The notes under the pieces are model-generated. The model was not told the origin of the DNA, did no database searches, and was given only the letters and a program-made list of their open reading frames with translations. The translations under genes and the position numbers were made by a program. From contig DYJE01000011.1 of assembly GCA_020723285.1 (NCBI GenBank), forward strand, positions 59,570-123,569: 64,000 bases of DNA. Reading direction: 5' to 3'. Origin of the DNA: Desulforapulum autotrophicum (GTDB taxonomy: Bacteria > Desulfobacterota > Desulfobacteria > Desulfobacterales > Desulfolunaceae). Of the stretch, positions 58,432-64,000 are shown in pieces. Position 1 is the first letter of the stretch. Each line of letters starts with the position of its first letter.

Positions 58432-58773
58432 CCGTTTTCCAGTTATGCAGTTGGAAAAATATAATTAAGGGATTATCATTCTGTTTTTACACAATATTCA
58501 AACATGAAATATATCCAGCCATATCGGAAAGCCGGTATCGCCTGAGAATAAAACATAGAATATGGATCATAAACACCTTAAATGATATCGGATATAATGG
58601 ATTTTTAGAAAGAACATCTTCTGGGAAAACAGGCCATGGGAATATATCATTTTAACGCCTTTTTTCTGGCCCATAAATGGAACACATAATTTAGTGGTTT
58701 GATGTAATTGAATATTGTCAGACGTTCGATAATATTAAACGTGCAACCGGCGAAATGGCCGGATAATAACAAT

Positions 58774-58780
58774 GTTCGGC
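58774..58780 (+). repeat. R' box GTTCGGC, left boundary of cassette 1
   Basis: Exact reverse complement of the R'' box GCCGAAC of attC1 (59387-59393). In integron cassettes the 5' end (TTRRRY) is complementary to the R'' of the same cassette's attC, so this fixes the left junction. The rest of a preceding attC (from a TTTTAAC at 58650, or from ATTAAAC at 58734) is only weakly paired, so I mark only the box. Confidence 0.6.
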
Positions 58781-58793
58781 AGACAAATACAAA

Positions 58794-59387
58794 ATGAATG
58801 ATAATTTCAGACCAGATTTTACAAATGCGTTAATTCATTTAACGAGAAGTCGTACTGGAAAAATGCCTTATTATGCTCCTGGACGAGTTTTTGATGATGA
58901 AGGTGCTAACAGTCATATTCCAGCATTCGAAGTATTAAAAGAAATAATCAATGACAAAAAAATATATGGTAGCCGTACTGAAACTGGTTTTATAAAAGGG
59001 GGGCATTCTGCAGTATGTTTCTCAGAAGTCCCCTTTAGCGGGTTAAAGTATATGCTAAGAGGTCAAAGCAGATATGAACCATATGGTTTAATATTTGGAA
59101 AAGTATCAATTTTCAAAAATGGTGGTCGTCCTGTTATTTATTTGCCAGATTCGGATGGTACTTGGATTCCCCATGAGGAAAAATGGCGTCATGTTCGATA
59201 TGAACCGGGGATTGTGGATTATACATTCGAAAGGGAATGGAGATTAAAGGGTGATTTAGATTTAAACAAAACGAGTGGGTTTTATATTATTGTTAAAGAT
59301 ATGAAGGAAAAGGCCATTATCGAAAATTATAAATTGGCTAAATGTTCGGGTATTTTTGTTTTCAATCACATTACACAAATGTTTTAG
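58794..59387 (+). CDS. Cassette 1: AbiGi-like protein
   Basis: 197 residues. The pattern is IHLTRS near the start, FEVLKEIINDKKIYGS, AVCFSEVPFSGLKYML, YGLIFGKVSIFKNGGRPVIY and YTFEREWRL. This order, with a His-containing start, a CFSE-type block and a GGRPVIY block, resembles the AbiGi family linked to abortive infection, but I have not been able to compare sequences. The start is near the cassette boundary and the stop codon's last base is the first base of the attC, as is usual for compact cassettes. An antiphage role is a guess from family resemblance. Confidence 0.55.
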   Translation: MNDNFRPDFTNALIHLTRSRTGKMPYYAPGRVFDDEGANSHIPAFEVLKEIINDKKIYGSRTETGFIKGGHSAVCFSEVPFSGLKYMLRGQSRYEPYGLIFGKVSIFKNGGRPVIYLPDSDGTWIPHEEKWRHVRYEPGIVDYTFEREWRLKGDLDLNKTSGFYIIVKDMKEKAIIENYKLAKCSGIFVFNHITQMF

Positions 59388-59514
59388 CCGAACAAACGCT
59401 TCCACCCGAGCGGGCTACAGCAGCGCGTTATCGAGCGGTGTCATTTTTTCATCATTTTCGCTTTCCAGAGGTTTTCGTGTTGCGCTGCCCGCCGTGTGAA
59501 GCGGAGCGTTATGC
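59387..59514 (+). repeat. attC1, integron cassette recombination site (128 bases)
   Basis: R'' GCCGAAC (59387-59393) and R' GTTATGC (59508-59514). The inner arms pair as CGCTTC-CAC with GTGTGAAGCG, leaving one unpaired base on one side, the asymmetry that sets strand choice in integron recombination. A second block, GCGGGC with GCCCGC, lies deeper in the stem. The site begins on the stop codon of cassette 1. Confidence 0.8.
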
Positions 59515-59975
59515 TTTTTGAGACTTATAAAATGAAAAAGGATGAATTCTATCTAAAAATTGCGAATGCTCTTTCAGGATGTCAATTGGTCGAGCAAGAA
59601 TTAAAGCTTTACCTTACAAATGCACTTGAATTCGTAAGTAAATGCATAGGTAAAAGGATGCCTTTTAAAATGAAAGGCGAAGATTATGCGAATTCATCTT
59701 TGGAAGGTCTTATCAAGGCATTTAAGAAGCTTAGCAACAATGAAGCTTTAGTAAAAGACCTAAACAAATTTAAAGATGAACGAAATTTCCTTAGCCATCA
59801 AGGAATAACCCACTGTCTTGATTGGGATGGGGATTTTTCCGACTCAACAGCGGCTGAACTTCAAGAACGACTGGATAATATCGAAAGGGAAGCGGAGAGA
59901 CTACAAATAGCAATCTATGAGGAGGCTTCAAATTTTCTTAGCCACCTGTATTTCGACGATTTCCCTGATGAATAG
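59511..59975 (+). CDS. Cassette 2: small HEPN-like protein
   Basis: 154 residues, all helical. It carries KDERNFLSHQG, in which Arg91 and His96 form an RX4H motif, the catalytic signature of HEPN ribonucleases. The upstream helix (ANALSGCQLVEQELKLYL) also fits a HEPN fold. Small HEPN proteins serve as toxins or abortive infection effectors; no antitoxin gene is obvious in the same cassette. The ATG at 59511 overlaps the R' box; ATG 59532 is an alternative. Confidence 0.6.
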   Translation: MLFETYKMKKDEFYLKIANALSGCQLVEQELKLYLTNALEFVSKCIGKRMPFKMKGEDYANSSLEGLIKAFKKLSNNEALVKDLNKFKDERNFLSHQGITHCLDWDGDFSDSTAAELQERLDNIEREAERLQIAIYEEASNFLSHLYFDDFPDE

Positions 59976-60031
59976 CATAACCATCGCTTCCAGGCGACGG
60001 CTAAACGCCGCGCCTGAAGCGCACGTTGAGT
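59975..60031 (+). repeat. attC2, short integron cassette recombination site (57 bases)
   Basis: R'' GCATAAC (59975-59981) is the exact reverse complement of the cassette's own 5' box GTTATGC at 59508. Arms CGCTTC(C)AGGCG and CGCCTGAAGCG pair fully with a single extrahelical C; the tip is CGGC-TAAAC-GCCG. R' is GTTGAGT (60025-60031). A textbook attC. Confidence 0.88.
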
Positions 60032-60034
60032 GTC

Positions 60035-61000
60035 ATGAATAATCTGTTAAAACTTCGTAAGCAAACTTTCGGTTCCTATATGGCCACAATGAATGAACCG
60101 TACAACCGATGTCTTGCTCCTGGGGATTCCTGCGAAAATAAGGCTATTCGCGCACACTCAGTTCAAAATGCAAGTATATTGGAAAGGCTTCAATTTAATG
60201 GGCATGTCATAGCACCGAAGCTTAATTTAAGTTTTGCAGAAGGTCCACGAGTAAGTTTCGAAAAGATCGGAAGAAATCAAGCAACAATATTTCACGGTCT
60301 ATGTACGGATCATGATTCTCAAATTTTTCGACCAATCGAAGTAAATGATCTTGAACTTTCAAATCCTCAACACTTGTTTCTCCTTTCCTATCGAGCAGTT
60401 CTTAAAGAGGCACACGCAACTATAAAATCTGCTCATGATACTCAGACTGGGTATCTCGCTGGCATAGAGGCTGGTCTTTTTCCAGAAAACGCTTGTGCTC
60501 CGGGAAAGCACGCGGTAGAGCATATGTCGCTTGCTTATATGACGCATGAGTACAAAACACGGTACGACGAGGTCTATGTTTCACAAGAATGGGATCTTGT
60601 TAAGCACTATAAACGTGATCTCGGTGTCCCTCCCGGAGTAGCTTTAAATGCCATGATTTCAATGGGGCGCTACTCCCATGAGACTGATTCGGCAGCATAC
60701 GCAACATTGAACGTCTTTCCAGTAGCTGACACTACAATTTTAGTGGTTTCTTTTCTGAATGAGCACTCGAGATATTTTACACGCTCGATTAAAAAGTTTC
60801 TTCAAAGCGGTCCAATTCTGAGAACATTGTCATACCTCATTCTTAAGAAATGCTCAAATTTTGTACTTTCACCTAAATTATTTAATAATTTTTCTGATGA
60901 TCAAAAGAAAGAATGCCTAATGCATTTTGAGCGAAATATAGGTGACAACACATTTGAGCCTAAGAGACCTAAATTAATAAATATATTTGAATGTTTATAA
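60035..61000 (+). CDS. Cassette 3: Cys/His putative zinc protein
   Basis: 321 residues, unrecognised by name. The N-terminal 100 residues hold a likely zinc site: Cys26, Cys33, His41 (CLAPGDSCENKAIRAHS) and Cys90, His93 (GLCTDHDSQIF). This spacing is like a treble-clef or HNH-type knuckle and resembles families found in defence islands and cassettes. The remainder is helical with no motif I can place. It starts four bases after attC2 and ends directly before attC3. Confidence 0.55.
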   Translation: MNNLLKLRKQTFGSYMATMNEPYNRCLAPGDSCENKAIRAHSVQNASILERLQFNGHVIAPKLNLSFAEGPRVSFEKIGRNQATIFHGLCTDHDSQIFRPIEVNDLELSNPQHLFLLSYRAVLKEAHATIKSAHDTQTGYLAGIEAGLFPENACAPGKHAVEHMSLAYMTHEYKTRYDEVYVSQEWDLVKHYKRDLGVPPGVALNAMISMGRYSHETDSAAYATLNVFPVADTTILVVSFLNEHSRYFTRSIKKFLQSGPILRTLSYLILKKCSNFVLSPKLFNNFSDDQKKECLMHFERNIGDNTFEPKRPKLINIFECL

Positions 61001-61001
61001 C

Positions 61002-61065
61002 ACCCAACCAGTCGCTGAACCGGATCGACCATAAAACAATCCTCCCGGTTAGTTTTTTGTTATTT
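61002..61065 (+). repeat. attC3, integron cassette recombination site (64 bases)
   Basis: R'' ACCCAAC (61002-61008) matches the cassette's 5' box GTTGAGT in 6 of 7 positions. Arms CTGAACCGG and CCGGTTAG pair with one extrahelical G. R' GTTATTT (61059-61065) is a loose match to the consensus. Confidence 0.6.
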
Positions 61066-61081
61066 TCTATAGGAGACCCAG

Positions 61082-61633
61082 ATGAGTGAAATCAGAAAGC
61101 TTGCTCCTCAACGCGACGAACCCGCTACCGAAGCGGGAAAGTTCCTCGCGAAGCGTGGGCACGTTGTGATGAAGCAATTCCACGAGATTGGCAAGGTGAA
61201 ATGCGACTATGGAACAAAGCTAACATTTTCGACTCTATTGTTTGCTATTACCCAAGGCGCAAAAGGAAACCGTACATTCGGACTGAAAATTGAACACGAA
61301 ACACTCGATGGCGATCATGAATCGTGCTTGGTTGATTTTGATGAACTGAAAGAACTGCTGTTGGCAATAAAGCATTTGCTTAGCCTCGCAAAGCAATCCG
61401 CAAGCGAACGATCTGACTATACCGAATTCGAATATATCACTCGCGATTACTTAAAAGTTGGGTTCTATCAGGACACTACTGGACATCAGAAAGCTTTCTT
61501 TGATGTATCTCCGGGCGGATCAATGATGTTTCTCGATTTTGACGGTCTTCGTAGTATCTTCGAGATTATTAAAAAGGGCAGAGAGTACCTAATAGAGAAA
61601 GGTGCTGGAGTCGACGCAGTAGTGACGCAATAG
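61082..61633 (+). CDS. Cassette 4: hypothetical protein
   Basis: 183 residues with no recognised domain. Hydrophilic, mixed alpha/beta, ending in FEIIKKGREYLIEKG. It has regularly spaced charged residues (VKCDYGTKLTFSTLLFAITQ; FDELKELLLAIKHLLSLAKQ). TAGGAGACC precedes the ATG, so it can be translated without relying on the previous gene. Confidence 0.55.
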   Translation: MSEIRKLAPQRDEPATEAGKFLAKRGHVVMKQFHEIGKVKCDYGTKLTFSTLLFAITQGAKGNRTFGLKIEHETLDGDHESCLVDFDELKELLLAIKHLLSLAKQSASERSDYTEFEYITRDYLKVGFYQDTTGHQKAFFDVSPGGSMMFLDFDGLRSIFEIIKKGREYLIEKGAGVDAVVTQ

Positions 61634-61635
61634 AA

Positions 61636-61772
61636 AAATACCATGTGTTGCAATTGATCGGGCTACAGCTCGCCTTTGTTAACTGCTTTCTTTTTTCAAC
61701 CTGTTTCGTGCTCTGGTCGGTAGTCGCGATTCGCCGCACGCCGAGTGAAGGGTGTGCCACAAAATGTTAATA
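61636..61772 (+). repeat. attC4, degenerate integron site (137 bases)
   Basis: Possible R'' AAATACC (61636-61642) matches the expected AAATAAC in 6 of 7, but the conserved AAC is broken. The ATCGGGCTACAGCTCGCC segment echoes the GCGGGCTACAGCAGC part of attC1. R' GTTAATA is at 61766-61772. Pairing is poor, so recombination there is doubtful. Confidence 0.4.
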
Positions 61773-61847
61773 GCCCTGTCTACAAAAAAGCGATTGCTCA
61801 ATCTGGGAATAAATTAGAACATTAAATAAATAAAGTAGGTTATATAA

Positions 61848-62981
61848 ATGTCCGAATTGAATAATGAACCATCTAAAGTTACTCATAATTTTAACACTGT
61901 AGTAGTTGGGGTACATTTCTTTCAAAAAGAATTAATAAAACTTGTTGATGGAAGAATAGATGAAAAATCATATTTGGCAACATACGCAGATATCATACCT
62001 GATGATGAAAATCAGCATGACCCATTTGCCGTTCGAGTTGAAATTAAGGGTGAGATTGTAGGTTATTTGAAAAATGATACTGCGAAATTATGGCGTAGTA
62101 AGATGATGATTGAAAAAATTTCAACTGAATCTAAATGCCGAGCTATAATAAAATGGGATAGAAATTTCGAAAAAGAAGGTAGTTATTCGGTTTGGCTTGA
62201 TATAGATTTCAGCCAATTAGACAGCAAACCGGAAAAAGAAGGTGAAAATAATATAATAATTAACAAAGATCGCCCTGATCATATCGAGTTTCTTGTCAAT
62301 CGGCTCAACAGGTTCGAACTATCAAATTGTAAAGTTGGCGATGAAGTCAATCTTTGGGTTGCTGATCAAAATCGTGAAATTATTATTTATAGGCTGGGTT
62401 GTGCTTTTGGGGAAGGTAAATTAGGTGTTTGCCCCGATAAGTTATTTAAGATGATATCTGATGCTCCTGGATATGAAGCTTTTATTGTTAGCATATATGA
62501 AGGTGGATGCAAAATTGATTGCCGTTTTTTTTCAAAGTCCGAAATGGATGAAATTAATAAAGAGATAGAGGCAGATGAAAAAAAGAGAAGGGACGAAATA
62601 TTAGCGGAAATCAATAGGCCATTTGAATATTCTGTTATTGATGAAGATATATATAAATGCTTCATTTCCAATAAATCGGGTATGTGTGAAAGATTAGGCA
62701 GCTGGGAACAATTCAACATAGTTGAAGAACGTATAATAGACATATGTATGAAAAATAAAGGAAGGTATTATAAGTCACCAACTAAAAATGCAAAATTTGC
62801 AATTATTTTTAGCCCATCTTCGAGAAATTATTCTAATGTAACAAAATTAAAAGAAAAAGGTTATAAAGTAACATCATTTGAAAATGTTCTCGTATATTTT
62901 AGACTTACTGATATGTGGGATTGTAAAAAGTTTACCGACGCTGAAGAAGATTATAGAAGATCTGCTTTAGCTTACGTGTAG
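61848..62981 (+). CDS. Cassette 5: HIRAN-like and BRCT-like domain protein
   Basis: 377 residues. The N-terminal part (about 15-100) matches the HIRAN pattern: VVVGVHFFQKELIKL, LVPDDENQHDP-type IIPDDENQHDPFAVRVE, and EIVGYLKNDTAKLWRSK. The middle is helical and acidic. The C-terminal 75 residues (KYKS-type GRYYKSPTKNAKFAIIFSPS; LKEKGYKVTSFENVLVYF) resemble a BRCT fold. HIRAN domains bind DNA 3' ends in replication-fork remodellers; here it is separate from any helicase. No attC follows, so the array may end or be truncated here. Codon use is AT-rich, unlike the host core genes. Confidence 0.6.
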   Translation: MSELNNEPSKVTHNFNTVVVGVHFFQKELIKLVDGRIDEKSYLATYADIIPDDENQHDPFAVRVEIKGEIVGYLKNDTAKLWRSKMMIEKISTESKCRAIIKWDRNFEKEGSYSVWLDIDFSQLDSKPEKEGENNIIINKDRPDHIEFLVNRLNRFELSNCKVGDEVNLWVADQNREIIIYRLGCAFGEGKLGVCPDKLFKMISDAPGYEAFIVSIYEGGCKIDCRFFSKSEMDEINKEIEADEKKRRDEILAEINRPFEYSVIDEDIYKCFISNKSGMCERLGSWEQFNIVEERIIDICMKNKGRYYKSPTKNAKFAIIFSPSSRNYSNVTKLKEKGYKVTSFENVLVYFRLTDMWDCKKFTDAEEDYRRSALAYV

Positions 62982-63454
62982 CAGCTTGAACTCAATATTT
63001 TCAAATCCTTCATCCAGCTTTCAAGTGATGATCAGGATTCAGAAGAATGGAACAGACCAACACACAACGCACCGTCTCTGGCACAAAACAGCAACGAAAT
63101 CAAAGCAAATAACACCAAGATAAAGATTAATTATCTACCAATTAATTCAAATTATTACAAAATACAATCAATGATCCATGGTGAACCATACAAAAAAAGT
63201 CGGTCTGTCTTATTGGCAAACTGTTACCGCTATCCAACTGTAATTACGCATAAAATACAATCTGACCTTTTTGATTACACTTTTTCGGGCATATTGTAAT
63301 TGAACTGTCACGGGTGGAACAAAGACACAAAATGGCAGGTCCGTTTTATTTGTGGTAGCGGAGAAAATTTAAGGGGCATCTTTGAATGGAAATGTGAAAT
63401 ATTGAAATTGAAGTTTTTGAAATCATGATGAAGATCTGAATGCCCAAAAAAACA
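62982..63454. other. 470-base AT-rich stretch without a gene
   Basis: Between cassette 5 and the terminator near the right island border. I see no supportable gene, no TATTAAC box that would close cassette 5 as an attC, and no strong repeat. A short inverted repeat CTTGAA...TTCAAG (62989-63026) is the only structure. Confidence 0.5.
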
Positions 63455-63494
63455 GCAGGATCAAGGTTTTCAAGCCCTGGTCCTGCTTTTTTTG
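63455..63494 (+). terminator. Strong plus-strand terminator at the right end of the island
   Basis: AGCAGGATCAAGG (63455-63467) pairs with CCCTGGTCCTGCT (63476-63488), 11 of 13 positions, followed by a run of T. It stands about 470 bases after cassette 5 and protects the chromosome from cassette read-through. Confidence 0.8.
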
Positions 63495-63560
63495 TTGTGC
63501 CCAAATTGTGCCCGTCAGCATCAAATACATTCAAATAAAAACAAACGAAACCAAAAATGC
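63484..63560 (-). pseudogene. Possible C-terminal relic of a second integrase
   Basis: TGTGCCCAAATTGTGCCCGT here closely repeats the sequence at 55712-55734 that encodes the tail of the integrase remnant. On the minus strand it gives ADGHNLGTTKKAG, a motif style seen at integrase C-termini. Only about 25 residues remain. Confidence 0.3.
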
Positions 63561-63623
63561 TTTTCAAAACTCAAATATATTCAATGTGTTGAAAATGAAT
63601 AAAATTTGAACTTTGAATTATTT

Positions 63624-63683
63624 GGACTTAAAATCCCTCGGCCTTTGATGGCTGTACGAGTTCAAGTCTCGTCCCAGGTACCA
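63624..63683 (+). repeat. attR: second copy of the 60-bp tRNA-Leu repeat
   Basis: Perfect copy of 55594-55653. It lacks the 5' half of the tRNA (bases upstream are AT-rich and unrelated), so it is not a functional tRNA gene. Confidence 0.9.
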
Positions 63684-63690
63684 AAAAACA

Positions 63691-63721
63691 AGGGATTACG
63701 TTTATACGTATCCCTTTTTTT
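63691..63721 (+). terminator. Diverged copy of the tRNA-Leu terminator
   Basis: AGGGAT(T)ACGT (63691-63701) pairs with ACGTATCCCT (63706-63715) and runs into T. The same position holds a terminator after the intact tRNA, but with different stem bases, so it is the original downstream flank of the tRNA or of an older insertion. Confidence 0.75.
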
Positions 63722-64000
63722 ATTGCCTTATGGAAAATCGTGATCAGAAACCTATGGTTCCGTCAACTCAAAAGGGCCTGTCGGGCATCTTTGATCATGA
63801 CCGGTTTGTTGCCGGAAACAAGGATGTCTTGCATTTTCGTGCGAACGAACAACCTCGCCACCAGCCTCTTAAATAATTCGGTATAGGATGGTTCGACTGT
63901 ATAAGAAAAAGACGGATAACTACGAGGAAAAACATAATAATCACGTTTAACTGAAGTTGAACAGTCAAACGGCAGAAAATCGCGTAACTACTTGAAAATA
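63722..64000. other. Region right of the island, no gene called
   Basis: A 48-codon frame from ATG 63730 to 63876 (ends RHQPLK) has no ribosome site and no recognised family. Nothing else is supported. Confidence 0.4.

Larger units (their letters stand above)
55594..63683. mobile_element. Accessory island of about 8 kb inserted at tRNA-Leu
   Basis: Bounded by the 60-bp repeats. The period is 8030 bp. The content differs from the surroundings: AT-rich, small genes, a broken integrase at the tRNA end, a minus-strand phage-like cluster (55673-57776) and a plus-strand array of integron-type cassettes (58774 to about 62981). No transfer, capsid or replication gene is recognised. Confidence 0.85.

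Noticed and set aside
58344..58655. 103-codon plus-strand frame rich in Cys and basic residues
   Set aside because: No ribosome site and overlaps a shorter frame with a good one; its stop lies at a TTTTAAC that could be an attC box, but pairing with the right side is too weak to claim a cassette.
58650..58780. Candidate attC0 before cassette 1
   Set aside because: Only the R' box is solid. The left arm pairs poorly, so I record the box alone.
63730..63876. 48-codon frame right of the island, briefly considered as a transposase fragment
   Set aside because: No ribosome site and no transposase motif; too short to support.
1..64000. CRISPR arrays, rRNA operons and complete insertion sequences
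   Set aside because: No regularly spaced short repeats, no rRNA-like stretch, and no complete transposase gene with terminal inverted repeats were seen.

Overview
The window reads as a chromosome segment from a Desulfobacterota (former Deltaproteobacteria) organism, most like the Desulfobacterales. This rests on gene content and order: a PurS-PurL fusion next to purQ, a GTP-dependent PEP carboxykinase, sucCD followed by a three-subunit succinate dehydrogenase/fumarate reductase, a long deltaproteobacterial-type orphan family (52.3-54.0 kb), and many PilZ, GGDEF and SpoIIE signalling proteins. No species is assigned.

0-3.7 kb: end of a chemosensory cluster (cheR 3' end, cheB, a hybrid kinase with four receiver modules). 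3.9-6.1 kb: rpsB-tsf-pyrH, closed by a strong terminator. 6.2-14.5 kb: frr-uppS-cdsA-dxr-rseP, then the two-gene FGAM synthase (PurS-PurL fusion and PurQ). 14.6-16.3 kb: cbiB plus a CbiR-like gene, a compact cobamide salvage/remodelling pair. 16.5-24.1 kb: glnS-ispF-cysS-uvrB-uvrC. 24.1-27.6 kb: a PilZ protein, HU, trmJ and a TetR regulator with a palindrome in its promoter. 27.7-35.4 kb: sucCD, sdhCAB, malic enzyme and a nitroreductase, a central carbon block. 35.5-39.5 kb: three minus-strand signalling genes (two paralogous membrane SpoIIE phosphatases and a diguanylate cyclase). 39.9-55.4 kb: NPD-type flavoprotein, DUF4382 lipoprotein, VWA/PEGA protein, polA, rdgB, GTP-PEPCK, an AmpG-like permease, an orphan family gene, a GAF protein and a universal stress protein.

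55.56-63.72 kb is an accessory island of about 8 kb inserted at a tRNA-Leu(UAA) gene. A perfect 60-bp direct repeat (55594-55653 and 63624-63683) marks its two ends. The left half is a decayed phage-type element on the minus strand: a 5'-truncated tyrosine integrase, a candidate single-strand annealing protein and three small genes, with terminator-like hairpins in three of the gaps and one upstream of the first gene. The right half is a plus-strand array of integron-type cassettes with no integron integrase in view. Two attC sites (59387-59514, 59975-60031) have fully complementary R''/R' cassette ends. A third is good and a fourth is degenerate. The cassettes carry an AbiGi-like protein, a small HEPN-like protein with an RX4H motif, a Cys/His putative zinc protein, an orphan, and a HIRAN-plus-BRCT-like protein. 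This arrangement, a CALIN-type array inside a tRNA island next to a broken integrase, is the most unusual part of the window.
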